This document shows positions 9,194 through 16,960 of a DNA stretch of 64,000 nt, piece by piece. The notes below the pieces were generated by a model. The model did not search any database. It saw only the letters and a program-made list of their open reading frames with translations, and had not been told where the DNA came from. A program made the translations under genes and the position numbers. Source of the DNA: Pseudomonas sp. MPC6 (GTDB taxonomy: Bacteria > Pseudomonadota > Gammaproteobacteria > Pseudomonadales > Pseudomonadaceae); contig NZ_CP034783.1 of assembly GCF_006094435.1 (NCBI RefSeq), positions 2,569,001 to 2,633,000 on the forward strand, written 5' to 3'. Numbering within the stretch: the stretch's first letter is position 1; the number at the start of each line of letters is the position of its first letter.

Positions 9194-9784
9194 ATGCCTG
9201 AAGTCAATCGTTTCGAAGAAGTCGTGACCCTGGTCATCAAACACCGGGTCAAGGCCGGGTTCGAGGTGCCTTACGAAGCCTGGTTGCGCAACATCGTCAG
9301 CATTGCCGGGCAACAGGAAGGGCATCTGGGGGTGGATGTGATGCGCGGCAAGAACGCCGGCCTCGACCTGTACACCTGCGTGCTGCGCTTCTGCTCCACC
9401 GAAGCGATGCAGCGCTGGCTCGATTCGCCGCAACGCCAGACCCTGGTCGAGCAAGCCACGCCGATGCTGGCGGACGGCGACCAGACCGAGGTCAACCCGG
9501 TCAACGAGTTCTGGTTCGCCCCCCAGGCCGATGCAGGTCCACCACCGCCTCGGTGGAAGCAGGCGGTGGTGACGCTGTTGGTGATTCTGCCGCACACCTT
9601 GCTGGTGCCACTGCTCTGGGGACCGCTGTTGCAGCTCAACGCCTTCCTCTCCCACTACGTGGTCGCGACGTTTCTGATCACCCTGACCATTGTGGTGTCG
9701 GTGGTGTACCTGTTCATGCCGATGGCGACGCGCCTGTTCGCGCCCTGGCTTTCCTCTTCCACTCAGCCTAAGGAAACGCGATGA
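9194..9784 (+). CDS. Antibiotic biosynthesis monooxygenase (ABM) domain protein with two membrane helices
   Basis: 196 aa. Residues about 8-105 resemble an ABM dimeric alpha-beta barrel (VTLVIKHRVKAG, GHLGVDVMRGK). The C-terminal third carries two hydrophobic helices (about residues 120-145 and 152-175), so the domain is anchored in the inner membrane. ABM domains oxidise small aromatic substrates or serve as small dimerising folds; the activity here is unknown. The stop overlaps the next gene's start by ATGA, indicating translational coupling. First gene of a three-gene operon. Confidence 0.85.
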   Translation: MPEVNRFEEVVTLVIKHRVKAGFEVPYEAWLRNIVSIAGQQEGHLGVDVMRGKNAGLDLYTCVLRFCSTEAMQRWLDSPQRQTLVEQATPMLADGDQTEVNPVNEFWFAPQADAGPPPPRWKQAVVTLLVILPHTLLVPLLWGPLLQLNAFLSHYVVATFLITLTIVVSVVYLFMPMATRLFAPWLSSSTQPKETR

Positions 9785-11619
9785 GCGCCGATCTGATTTT
9801 ATTCAATGGCCAATTTCATACCGTTGACCGGGAAAATCCGCGTGCCAGCGCCGTGGCCATCCGCGACGGCCGCTTCGTCGCGGTCGGCACCGACGCCGAA
9901 GCCATGGCGCTGCGCAGCTCGGCTACCCAGGTTGTCGACCTCAAGGGCCGCTGCGTCATCCCCGGCCTCAACGACTCGCACCTGCACCTGATCCGCGGCG
10001 GCCTGAACTACAACCTCGAACTGCGCTGGGAAGGCGTGCCGTCGGTGGTCGATGCCCTGCGCATGCTCAAGGATCAGGCCGACCGGACGCCGACACCGCA
10101 GTGGGTGCGCGTGGTCGGTGGCTGGAACGAATTCCAGTTCGCCGAAAAGCGTATGCCGACCCTGGAAGAACTCAACCAGGCGGCGCCCGACACGCCGGTG
10201 TTCGTGCTGCATCTGTACGATCGCGCCTTGCTCAACCGCGCAGCGCTGCGCGTGGCCGGTTACACCCGAAATACGCCGAACCCGCCGGGTGGCGAGATTG
10301 TGCGCGATGCCAACGGCGAGCCGACCGGCATGCTGGTGGCGCGGCCCAACGCGATGATTCTGTACTCGACCCTGGCCAAGGGCCCGAAGCTGCCGCTGGA
10401 ATATCAGGTCAACTCGACCCGCCAGTTCATGCGCGAGCTCAACCGCCTGGGCCTGACCAGCGCCATCGATGCCGGCGGTGGTTTCCAGAACTATCCGGAC
10501 GATTATCAGGTGATCGAACAGTTGGCCAAGGATCAGCTACTGACCATTCGCATCGCCTACAACCTGTTCACCCAGAAGCCCAAGGAAGAACTGACCGACT
10601 TCAAGAACTGGACCAGCAGCGTCACGTTGCACCAGGGTGACGATTACCTGCGCCACAACGGCGCCGGGGAGATGCTGGTGTTCTCGGCGGCGGATTTCGA
10701 AGACTTCCTCGAACCGCGTCCGGACCTGCCACAGACCATGGAAGACGAGCTGGAACCGGTGGTTCGCCATTTGGTCGAGCAGCGCTGGCCATTCCGCTTG
10801 CATGCCACCTACGACGAATCCATCAGCCGCATGCTCGACGTGTTCGAGAAGGTCAATCGCGACATCCCGTTCAATGGCTTGCCGTGGTTTTTCGACCACG
10901 CCGAAACCATCGCCCCGAAAAACATCGAGCGGGTGAGGGCGTTGGGTGGCGGCATCGCCATTCAGGATCGCATGGCGTTCCAGGGTGAATACTTCGTCGA
11001 GCGCTACGGCGCCAAGGCCGCCGAAGCTACGCCACCGATCAAGCGCATGCTGGCAGAAGGGGTACCGGTTGGCGCCGGCACCGACGCCACGCGAGTGTCC
11101 AGCTACAACCCCTGGACCTCGTTGTACTGGATGGTCAGTGGCCGCACCGTCGGTGGCCTGGAACTCCACAGTGAAGGACTTTCCCGCCAGACCGCATTGG
11201 AGTTGTTCACCCACGGCAGTGCCTGGTTCTCTTCCGAGCAGGGCAAGAAAGGCATGATCAAGGTCGGCCAGCTGGCTGACCTGGCCGCCCTGAGTGCGGA
11301 CTTTTTCAGTGTCGATGAAGAAGCGATCAAATGGATCGAGTCAGTGTTGACCGTGGTCGGCGGCAAAGTGGTGTACGCCGCCGGTGATTTCGAAAAACTG
11401 GGCCCCGCCAGTGTGCCGGTACTACCGGACTGGTCGCCGGTGGTCAAGGTGCCGGGCCACTGGCGTCCGACTTCGCCGATGCAGGCGCAGGTTCACCATT
11501 GCAGCGGGCCGTGCGCAGTGCACTCCCACAGCCATGAACGGGCGCGGTTGTCCAACGCGCCGGTCAGCGATTTCGCCGGTTTCTGGGGCGCCTTTGGCTG
11601 CTCGTGTTTTGCCTTCTGA
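9781..11619 (+). CDS. Amidohydrolase family protein (YtcJ-like)
   Basis: 612-aa metal-dependent hydrolase of the YtcJ/amidohydrolase 3 group. Visible signatures are the N-terminal composite domain (LILFNGQFHTVD), the metal-binding NDSHLHLIRGG, a mid HATYDE, the FDHAETI histidine and the late GAGTDATRVSSYNPW aspartate segment. The family hydrolyses cyclic or linear C-N bonds; the substrate is not predictable. The C-terminus has an odd His/Cys-rich tail (HHCSGPCAVHSHSHE and GCSC). Translationally coupled to the ABM gene. Confidence 0.88.
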   Translation: MSADLILFNGQFHTVDRENPRASAVAIRDGRFVAVGTDAEAMALRSSATQVVDLKGRCVIPGLNDSHLHLIRGGLNYNLELRWEGVPSVVDALRMLKDQADRTPTPQWVRVVGGWNEFQFAEKRMPTLEELNQAAPDTPVFVLHLYDRALLNRAALRVAGYTRNTPNPPGGEIVRDANGEPTGMLVARPNAMILYSTLAKGPKLPLEYQVNSTRQFMRELNRLGLTSAIDAGGGFQNYPDDYQVIEQLAKDQLLTIRIAYNLFTQKPKEELTDFKNWTSSVTLHQGDDYLRHNGAGEMLVFSAADFEDFLEPRPDLPQTMEDELEPVVRHLVEQRWPFRLHATYDESISRMLDVFEKVNRDIPFNGLPWFFDHAETIAPKNIERVRALGGGIAIQDRMAFQGEYFVERYGAKAAEATPPIKRMLAEGVPVGAGTDATRVSSYNPWTSLYWMVSGRTVGGLELHSEGLSRQTALELFTHGSAWFSSEQGKKGMIKVGQLADLAALSADFFSVDEEAIKWIESVLTVVGGKVVYAAGDFEKLGPASVPVLPDWSPVVKVPGHWRPTSPMQAQVHHCSGPCAVHSHSHERARLSNAPVSDFAGFWGAFGCSCFAF

Positions 11620-11630
11620 CCCATACCAAA

Positions 11631-11655
11631 AACGCCGGCCCGCTGGACCGGCGTT
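11631..11655. other. Intercistronic hairpin
   Basis: AACGCCGG and CCGGCGTT form a perfect 8-bp stem with a 9-base loop between the amidohydrolase and isochorismatase genes. There is no T-run, so it is more likely an RNA processing or stability element than a terminator. Confidence 0.5.
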
Positions 11656-11687
11656 CCAAGCGACAACCATCCACCGAGGAGTTTTCC

Positions 11688-12314
11688 ATGAGCAACGTTC
11701 CCTACAAACGCCTGAACAAAGACGACGCCGTTGTGCTGTTGGTCGATCACCAGACCGGCCTGATTTCGCTGGTCCAGGATTTTTCGCCGAATGAATTCAA
11801 GAACAACGTGCTGGCCCTGGGCGACGTGGCCAAATTCTTCAAGCTGCCGACCATCCTCACCACAAGCTTCGAAAACGGCCCGAACGGCCCGATCGTGCCC
11901 GAGTTGAAGGAGCAGTTTCCGGACGCGCCGTACATTCCGCGTCCAGGCCAGATCAACGCCTGGGACAACGAAGATTTCGTCAACGCCGTGAAAGCCACTG
12001 GCCGCAAACAGCTGATCATCGCCGGTGTGGTGACTGATGTGTGCGTGACCTTCCCGACCTTGTCGGCGCTGGCCGAAGGTTTTGAAGTGTTCGTGGTCAC
12101 CGACGCTTCCGGCACCTTCAACGAAACCGTGCAACAGGCAGCCTGGGCGCGCATGACGGCGGCCGGTGCACAACTGGTGAACTGGTTCTCGGTGGCGTGT
12201 GAACTGCAAGGCGACTGGCGCAACGACATGGAAGGCCTGGCGAATTTGCTGTCGCCACGCATTCCCAACTACCGCAACTTGATGAACAGCTACTCGGTGC
12301 TGACCTCCAGATAA
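11688..12314 (+). CDS. Isochorismatase-like cysteine hydrolase (YcaC-type)
   Basis: 208-aa alpha/beta hydrolase of the isochorismatase superfamily. Catalytic elements visible are the Asp in VVLLVDHQTGL, a Lys near the middle, and the nucleophile Cys in GVVTDVCVTFPTL. Closest in pattern to YcaC, whose physiological substrate is not settled. ATG 11688 follows GAGGA by seven bases; an upstream extension of the frame is judged non-coding because it runs through the hairpin. Last gene of the ABM-amidohydrolase operon, and followed by a strong inverted repeat. Confidence 0.88.
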   Translation: MSNVPYKRLNKDDAVVLLVDHQTGLISLVQDFSPNEFKNNVLALGDVAKFFKLPTILTTSFENGPNGPIVPELKEQFPDAPYIPRPGQINAWDNEDFVNAVKATGRKQLIIAGVVTDVCVTFPTLSALAEGFEVFVVTDASGTFNETVQQAAWARMTAAGAQLVNWFSVACELQGDWRNDMEGLANLLSPRIPNYRNLMNSYSVLTSR

Positions 12315-12332
12315 GAAGTCAACGCACACCCT

Positions 12333-12422
12333 TGTAGGAGCTGGCTTGCCAGCGAAGGCGGTGGGTCAGTCGACACATGTATTAACTGACCCACCGCCTT
12401 CGCTGGCAAGCCAGCTCCTACA
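12333..12422. repeat. REP inverted pair with about 38-bp perfect arms, probable terminator
   Basis: TGTAGGAGCTGGCTTGCCAG-type arms extend into GGTGGGTCAGT/ACTGACCCACC, giving an unusually long perfect stem with a loop of about 14 bases. It sits between convergent genes (isochorismatase and the small frameshifted ORF), a typical REP position. Confidence 0.85.
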
Positions 12423-12444
12423 GGGGGATGTATGCACCCGCCAT

Positions 12445-12634
12445 TCAACGCTTGTGCAGCCACCCCAAAAACCCCGCTTTCTTGATCGGCACCGGCTTGG
12501 CCAACAATGCCAACCGGCTGTTCTGCTGCCGCACCGCCTGCAGATGTTTGAACGGGGCGAGGTTGCCAGAGCAAGGCATCGATCACCAGCAGCAGGGTGC
12601 TCCAGGACTGCAGGTGAGCAAGCAGGAAGGACAT
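12445..12634 (-). pseudogene. Small ORF with an apparent one-base frameshift
   Basis: ATG 12634 has GGAG six bases upstream and opens MSFLLAHLQSWSTLLLVID, a hydrophobic start. The frame then drifts, while the next frame ends neatly with NSRLALLAKPVPIKK and GFLGWLHKR followed by TGA at 12447-12445. The span is 190 bases. Removing one C from the CCCC run near 12555 joins the two parts into a 62-aa protein. Either a decayed gene, a sequencing error or programmed slippage. It is divergent from the LysR gene at 12758. Function unknown. Confidence 0.5.
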
Positions 12635-12757
12635 GGGAGACTCCGGCGGCAAGAGGGTTGCTTATCAGGTGAAGTGTGCTTTGTGACACAGATTAATAGG
12701 ATGCTGGAAAGGGAAAAAGCGGCTATAAAGGGCATGACTGTCAACCAGGACGTGACA

Positions 12758-13654
12758 ATGAACCCTTTCGAAGACATGCGTATTTTTTGCCAGGTCATGG
12801 ACTCGGGCAGCTTCACGGCAGCGGCCGATCAATTGGGCCTGTCCAAGCAATTCGTCAGCCGGCGGCTGATGCAGCTCGAAGAGCGCCTGGGCGTGCGTTT
12901 GCTCAACCGGTCTACCCGGCGCCTGGACGTCACGCCCCTGGGGCAGAGTTACTACGAGTCGGCCTTGCGCCTGCTCGGTGAAGTGGAGCAGGTCGAGCAG
13001 GGTATCGCCGGCCAGACCACAGAGCCGCGGGGCACCATACGCGTGAGTGCGCCGTTGTCATTCGCACTGGCGCACCTGGGCTGTCTGCTGCCGCTGTTCT
13101 TGCAGCGATATCGCGACGTCACGGTGGAAGTCGACTTGAGCGACAGGCCAGTGGACCTGCTCAGCGAGGGCTACGATCTGGCCCTGCGCATCGGCAATCT
13201 GGAAGATTCGACGCTGATCGCCCGACGCATCGCCTCCATCCAGCGCGTGTATTGCGCCAGCCCGGCGTACCTGGCCGAGCGCGGCACGCCGCTCAAGCCC
13301 GAAGACTTGCACAATCATGACTGCCTGCCGTATGGCCATGGTCGTCAAGTGCAATGGCGATTCGCAGGGCAGGGCAAGCCGCTGGCGGTCAACGTCACCG
13401 GGCGGATGCGGGTCAACAACGGTGAATTGCTCAAGGATGCGGCGATTGCCGGGATGGGGATTACTTACCTGCCGACGTTCATTGTCGGCGCGGCATTGAA
13501 GGATGGGCGGCTGGTGCCGGTGCTGGACGGTTTTCGGCCGGAGCCGCTGACGTTATCGGCGGTGTATCCGCAGCATCGTCAAGGGTCGAGGCCGGTGCGG
13601 GCGTTGATCGAGTTCTTGCGCGAGCGGCTGGATCGGGCTGAGGAGATTTTATAG
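12758..13654 (+). CDS. LysR-family transcriptional regulator
   Basis: 298-aa LTTR of the CrgA/DsdC-like group. The helix-turn-helix is FTAAADQLGLSKQFVSRRL followed by LEERLGVRLLNRSTRRL. The effector domain keeps SYYESALRLL and DLALRIGNLEDSTLIARR. I chose ATG 12758 (MNPFEDMRIF), where LysR homology begins, with CAGGA upstream; the frame is open much further 5' but that part overlaps REP sequence and the divergent small ORF. Targets unknown. Confidence 0.88.
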   Translation: MNPFEDMRIFCQVMDSGSFTAAADQLGLSKQFVSRRLMQLEERLGVRLLNRSTRRLDVTPLGQSYYESALRLLGEVEQVEQGIAGQTTEPRGTIRVSAPLSFALAHLGCLLPLFLQRYRDVTVEVDLSDRPVDLLSEGYDLALRIGNLEDSTLIARRIASIQRVYCASPAYLAERGTPLKPEDLHNHDCLPYGHGRQVQWRFAGQGKPLAVNVTGRMRVNNGELLKDAAIAGMGITYLPTFIVGAALKDGRLVPVLDGFRPEPLTLSAVYPQHRQGSRPVRALIEFLRERLDRAEEIL

Positions 13655-13672
13655 ATCGAAGCACATTTTCAA

Positions 13673-13764
13673 TGTGGGAGACCGGCTTGCCGGCGAAGGC
13701 GGAGTGTCATCCGGCATTGATGTAGTCTGACACTGCGCTTTCGCCGGCAAGCCGGACTCCCACA
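13673..13764. repeat. REP inverted pair
   Basis: GTGGGAGACCGGCTTGCCGGCG and its near complement enclose about 40 bases. It lies between the convergent LysR gene and the glycine-rich protein gene and probably ends both transcripts. Confidence 0.85.
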
Positions 13765-13796
13765 GGCTACTGCGGGGCTGATGTGATGAGTGTGTG

Positions 13797-14288
13797 TCAG
13801 GACCTTTTGTCGTCGCCTGGCTCGCCACCGACATGCACACCGTGATCGTCGCCGACTTCGCCGGCACGATGCACACCGTGGTCATCGCCGACTTCGCCGG
13901 CGCGATGTACCCCATGGTCGTCACCCGGTTGATCATGGGTGCCACTGCGACCGGAGGATGAGGCGGAGTTGCCTGAATGCCCCGAGCCATGGTCGCTGCC
14001 GCTGTGATCGCCGCCACTGTGACCGCTGCCGCTATTGCCGCCACTGCCGCTGCCCCCGTGACCACCACCATTGCCGCTTCCACTGCTTCCACCTCCATGA
14101 CTGCCGCCACCGCCGCCACTACCGCCGCCACCGCCGCCACCACTACCGCCGCCACCGCCTCCACCACCACCGCCACCATCCTTGGCCTGAGCACTCGATA
14201 CACCGGACAACCCGTCCGGCATCAATACGGCGGACGCAGACAGAACCGCGCCAATCGCCACCGCCAGCAACAGCCTTTTCATGTGCAT
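13797..14288 (-). CDS. Exported glycine-rich protein with C-terminal repeats
   Basis: 163 aa. A signal peptide (MKRLLLAVAIGAVLSASA, likely cleaved after SAQA) is followed by about 90 residues of almost pure Gly/Ser/His low complexity and then three copies of a 12-residue unit, DDHGVHRAGEVG, the last diverged to VHVGGEPG. The DNA behind these copies is nearly identical, so unit number may vary. The start at 14288 has GGAG six bases upstream. Placed 28 bases beyond the end of gspF on the same strand. Its His/Gly/Asp content could bind metal, but no known domain is visible. Confidence 0.6.
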   Translation of the reverse strand: MHMKRLLLAVAIGAVLSASAVLMPDGLSGVSSAQAKDGGGGGGGGGGGSGGGGGGGSGGGGGSHGGGSSGSGNGGGHGGSGSGGNSGSGHSGGDHSGSDHGSGHSGNSASSSGRSGTHDQPGDDHGVHRAGEVGDDHGVHRAGEVGDDHGVHVGGEPGDDKRS

Positions 14289-14316
14289 ATCGATCTCCGT
14301 CTTGTTGTCGGGTGTA

Positions 14317-15504
14317 TCAGTGAATGCTCGAGGCCAATTCGAAAATCGGGATGTACATCAGGATCACGATGACCCCGATCAGCAAGCCGATGAAGGTCAT
14401 GAGCAGGGGTTCGAACAGCCGCACGAACCATTCGATCCAGCGGCTGATTTCTTCGTCGTAGAAGTCGGCGCTGCGTTCCATCATCTGCCCGAGGTTGCCG
14501 GACTGTTCGCCGGCGCGCAGCAGGCGCAGGGATACCGGTGTCACCAGGTGATTGAGTTCCAGCGCGGCCGACAGCGATTGCCCTTCGCGCACCCGTTCGC
14601 AGGCCTGGTCCAGGCGGGCGCGGGAGGCGACGGTCAGCAGGCCGCGGACCATGCCCATGGCCGTGACGAGGGGGATGCCGCCTTGCAGCAGGATGCCCAG
14701 GGAGCGGTAAAAGCGCGCCAGTTCGTACATGAAGATGCGTTGATGGACCGCCGGGAGTTTCTCAATGACCCTGTCCAGGCCTCGGCGAAAGGCCGGTTGG
14801 CGCTGGAGGAAGGCGAGGGCGACGATGATCGCCGCCAAGGCACCGAAGAATTCACCCTGGTGCGCGTGCAGGAACATCCCGCCGCTCATCAGGACCTGCG
14901 ACAGCCACGGCAGGTTCGAGCCCAGGCCTTCGAACACCAGGCTGAAACGCGGCACCACGTAGCCCATCAGGAACAACACCACGCCGCCGCCCACCACCAG
15001 CAACAGCAAGGGGTAGATCGACGCGCTGACGATCTTCTGTCGAACCTCGTCCATGCGCTGGCGATAGCTGACATAGCGGCCGAGGGCATCGCCCACGGCG
15101 CCGGTTTTTTCACTCGATTGCACCAGCGCGACATAGAGCGGCGGGAATACCGCCGACAATTGCCCGAGGGCCTGGGAGAACGACTTGCCTTCATACAGCA
15201 GGCGCACCAGTTCGCTCAAGGTCTTGCGGGCCTGGGGCGCATTTTCTTTTTCCGCCAGGCTTTCCAGCGCATCGATCAACGGCAGGCCGGCGTTGAGCAA
15301 GGTGGTCAGTTCCTGGCTGAACAACACCAGGTTGAACGTCTCGCGCTTGTGCAAGCGCAACGCCCGCCAATGCCGCTCGACGTGCAGGCTCACCACCCGC
15401 AAGCCCTGGTCTTCGACGATACGCCGGGCTTCGCTGTGGCCGGGGGCTTCGACTGTCATCGAGACCACACCCGCCTTGCCCACGGCCTTGAGGTGAAAGC
15501 GCAT
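14317..15504 (-). CDS. gspF: Type II secretion system inner-membrane protein GspF
   Basis: 395-aa polytopic inner-membrane platform protein of type II secretion/type IV pilus systems. Two GspF repeats are visible, each with the cytoplasmic helical bundle (ELTTLLNAGLPLIDALESLA; ELARFYRSLGILLQGGIPLV), and hydrophobic helices lie near residues 170-195, 220-240 and 370-390. Starts 12 bases after gspG with GAGGGAC as ribosome site. The larger secretion operon at 29.0-36.9 kb has no GspF of its own, so this gene probably supplies it. Confidence 0.93.
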   Translation of the reverse strand: MRFHLKAVGKAGVVSMTVEAPGHSEARRIVEDQGLRVVSLHVERHWRALRLHKRETFNLVLFSQELTTLLNAGLPLIDALESLAEKENAPQARKTLSELVRLLYEGKSFSQALGQLSAVFPPLYVALVQSSEKTGAVGDALGRYVSYRQRMDEVRQKIVSASIYPLLLLVVGGGVVLFLMGYVVPRFSLVFEGLGSNLPWLSQVLMSGGMFLHAHQGEFFGALAAIIVALAFLQRQPAFRRGLDRVIEKLPAVHQRIFMYELARFYRSLGILLQGGIPLVTAMGMVRGLLTVASRARLDQACERVREGQSLSAALELNHLVTPVSLRLLRAGEQSGNLGQMMERSADFYDEEISRWIEWFVRLFEPLLMTFIGLLIGVIVILMYIPIFELASSIH

Positions 15505-15516
15505 GTTCGTCCCTCG

Positions 15517-15951
15517 TCATTGCCAGCTGGTGATTTCGGCGTTTTCGCCTTCGCCGCCGGGTTGGCCGTCCTTGCCCATGGACAGCAGGTCGTACTCGCC
15601 GTTTTCGCCGGGGTGGCGGTAGGTGTAGTTGTGGCCCCAGGGATCCTGCGGCAGCTTTTTCTGCAAATAAGGACCGGTCCAGCGGGTCTCATCGCTCGGC
15701 GCGGTGATCAGCGCCTGCAAGCCCTGTTCGGTCGACGGGTAATGACCGACCTCCAGCCGGTACAGATCCAGGGCCTTGCCCAGGCCCTCGATTTGCGCCT
15801 TGGCCACCTTCACTTCGGAACGCCCCAGCTGGGCGAAATACTTCGGCGCGACGATGCCGGCCAACAGCCCGAGCACGACCAGCACCACCAACAGTTCGAG
15901 CAGGGTGAACCCGCTTTGCGTTCGCGGGGTACTACACAGACGCTGATTCAT
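15517..15951 (-). CDS. gspG: Type II secretion major pseudopilin GspG
   Basis: 144-aa major pseudopilin. The prepilin peptidase site is SG|FTLLELLVVLVVLGLLAG with Glu at +5, followed by the GspG body (GKALDLYRLEVGHYPSTEQG, DPWGHNYTYRHPG, GEYDLLSMGKDG). This includes the conserved Ca-binding C-terminal region. ATG 15951 has GAGGTC upstream. Operon with gspF. A -24/-12 sequence lies immediately upstream, so the 5' leader would be very short if that promoter is used. Confidence 0.94.
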   Translation of the reverse strand: MNQRLCSTPRTQSGFTLLELLVVLVVLGLLAGIVAPKYFAQLGRSEVKVAKAQIEGLGKALDLYRLEVGHYPSTEQGLQALITAPSDETRWTGPYLQKKLPQDPWGHNYTYRHPGENGEYDLLSMGKDGQPGGEGENAEITSWQ

Positions 15952-15969
15952 GATGACCTCACACAGTGG

Positions 15970-15984
15970 GCAAAAGGGTCGCCA
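15970..15984 (-). promoter_or_regulatory. Candidate sigma-54 promoter for gspG-gspF
   Basis: Read on the minus strand: TGGCGACCCTTTTGC, with GG and GC separated by exactly 10 bases as in the TGGCAC-N5-TTGC consensus. The inferred start of transcription (about 15958) is only about 7 bases from the gspG ATG, which weakens the call. Confidence 0.45.
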
Positions 15985-16059
15985 TGACGGCTTATGCAAT
16001 TGCCATGCTCACGCCCGGATACCCCGCTGCAAGCCCCGGATCACGGGCCTTGGCCGAGT

Positions 16060-16074
16060 CGGCACAGTGCTTGC
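16060..16074 (+). promoter_or_regulatory. Candidate sigma-54 promoter for the lytic transglycosylase gene
   Basis: CGGCACAGTGCTTGC has GG-N10-GC and a perfect TTGC. Transcription would start near 16086, 60 bases before ATG 16146. The nearby CCCC/GGGG palindrome would lie downstream of this promoter. Confidence 0.5.
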
Positions 16075-16110
16075 GTACAGCAGGTGTACGACCGGCCATT
16101 GGGGCATTAG

Positions 16111-16125
16111 CCCCATTTTTCGGGG
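16111..16125. promoter_or_regulatory. CCCC-N7-GGGG element (looser copy of the cluster motif)
   Basis: CCCCATTTTTCGGGG has one extra spacer base compared with the N6 form found at five other loci in this window, and it overlaps a GGGGCATTAGCCCC hairpin. It lies about 160 bases upstream of the inferred gspG transcription start, matching the spacing of the other copies. Confidence 0.4.
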
Positions 16126-16145
16126 CCGGTCAGGGAGGCAGAGCA

Positions 16146-16754
16146 ATGAAAACACTCACCATGGGACTGCTCGGGCTGCTGCTGCAGACCGGTGTCGTAC
16201 AGGCCGATGTGTTCGTGTCCGTGGACGCCAAGGGCAGCTACGTGCTGTCCAATGTCTACCGTCCCGGTCGCACCTACGAGCGGGTGATTCATGAGCCTGA
16301 ATCCGCCCAGGCCAGCACTGGCGGGCAACCGCAGATGATTGCCCGGCAACCCTATGCCGAGCTGGTGTCTGCGGCGGCGGCGGCCAATCAACTGCCGGCG
16401 GCGCTGTTGCATGCCGTGATCCAGACCGAGTCCAGCTACAACGCCGGCGCGACCTCACCCAAGGGCGCCGGCGGGCTGATGCAACTGATGCCCGACACCG
16501 CCCGGGAAATGGGCGTGATCGACGTCTACGACCCCAAGGCCAACATCCAGGGCGGCGCCCGTTATCTCAAGCGCCTGATGACCCTCTTCGGCAATGACAT
16601 CAGCCTCGCCGTAGCGGCCTACAACGCCGGGCCGCAAGCGGTGCTCAGCCGTGGCGGGGTGATCCCGCCGTTCGCCGAAACCCAGCGTTATGTGCCCAGC
16701 GTGTTGCGCCAGTACCGACGCTTGCAGGGCCTGGCCGTGGATGCACCGTTGTGA
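16146..16754 (+). CDS. Exported lytic transglycosylase (SLT domain)
   Basis: 202 aa. A signal peptide (MGLLGLLLQTGVVQA) is followed by a short DUF4124-like segment (DVFVSVDAKGSYVLSNV) and a goose-lysozyme-like SLT domain with catalytic Glu in VIQTESSYNAGATS, then GAGGLMQLMPDTA and AVAAYNAGP. It would cut peptidoglycan in the periplasm. Divergent from gspG-gspF, which suggests it opens the wall for the secretion machine. ATG 16146 follows GGGAGG; the frame is open further upstream but homology starts here. Confidence 0.9.
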   Translation: MKTLTMGLLGLLLQTGVVQADVFVSVDAKGSYVLSNVYRPGRTYERVIHEPESAQASTGGQPQMIARQPYAELVSAAAAANQLPAALLHAVIQTESSYNAGATSPKGAGGLMQLMPDTAREMGVIDVYDPKANIQGGARYLKRLMTLFGNDISLAVAAYNAGPQAVLSRGGVIPPFAETQRYVPSVLRQYRRLQGLAVDAPL

Positions 16755-16776
16755 TCGGCAGCTGTGGGACAAGTTT

Positions 16777-16816
16777 CCCCAACAATGGGGCAAGAAGTCC
16801 CGACCCGTAAAAGGGG
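16777..16816. promoter_or_regulatory. Two CCCC-N6-GGGG-type elements upstream of mnxG
   Basis: CCCCAACAATGGGG at 16777-16790 is a full match; ACCCGTAAAAGGGG at 16803-16816 has one mismatch. Their centres lie about 131 and 105 bases upstream of the inferred mnxG transcription start, the usual distance for an NtrC-type activator. The reverse arrangement GGGGAATATCCCC follows at 16825. Confidence 0.65.
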
Positions 16817-16888
16817 GAATGGGTGGGGAATATCCCCCGGCTTAGCAAATGCTATCTGTAACTGATTGATAAACAACAATAATATTTA

Positions 16889-16903
16889 TGGCATGCGGAT
16901 TGC
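16889..16903 (+). promoter_or_regulatory. Sigma-54 promoter of mnxG
   Basis: TGGCATGCGGATTGC matches TGGCAC-N5-TTGC at all but one position, with exact GG-N10-GC spacing. Transcription would begin about 16915, 46 bases before the mnxG ATG. Confidence 0.75.
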
Positions 16904-16960
16904 TCCAAGGGACTTGTCGAGAATTATTCCCTGTGAGCACCCACAGCGAGGCCCGTGATC

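Noticed and set aside
14281..15987. 568-aa plus-strand open frame across gspF and gspG
   Set aside because: Low-complexity Gln/His-rich translation; the minus strand encodes two recognisable proteins there.
16101..16120. Terminator from GGGGCATTAGCCCCATTTTT
   Set aside because: It could fold as a hairpin plus T-run, but it lies between divergent genes where no transcript should end; I read it as part of the regulatory palindrome region.
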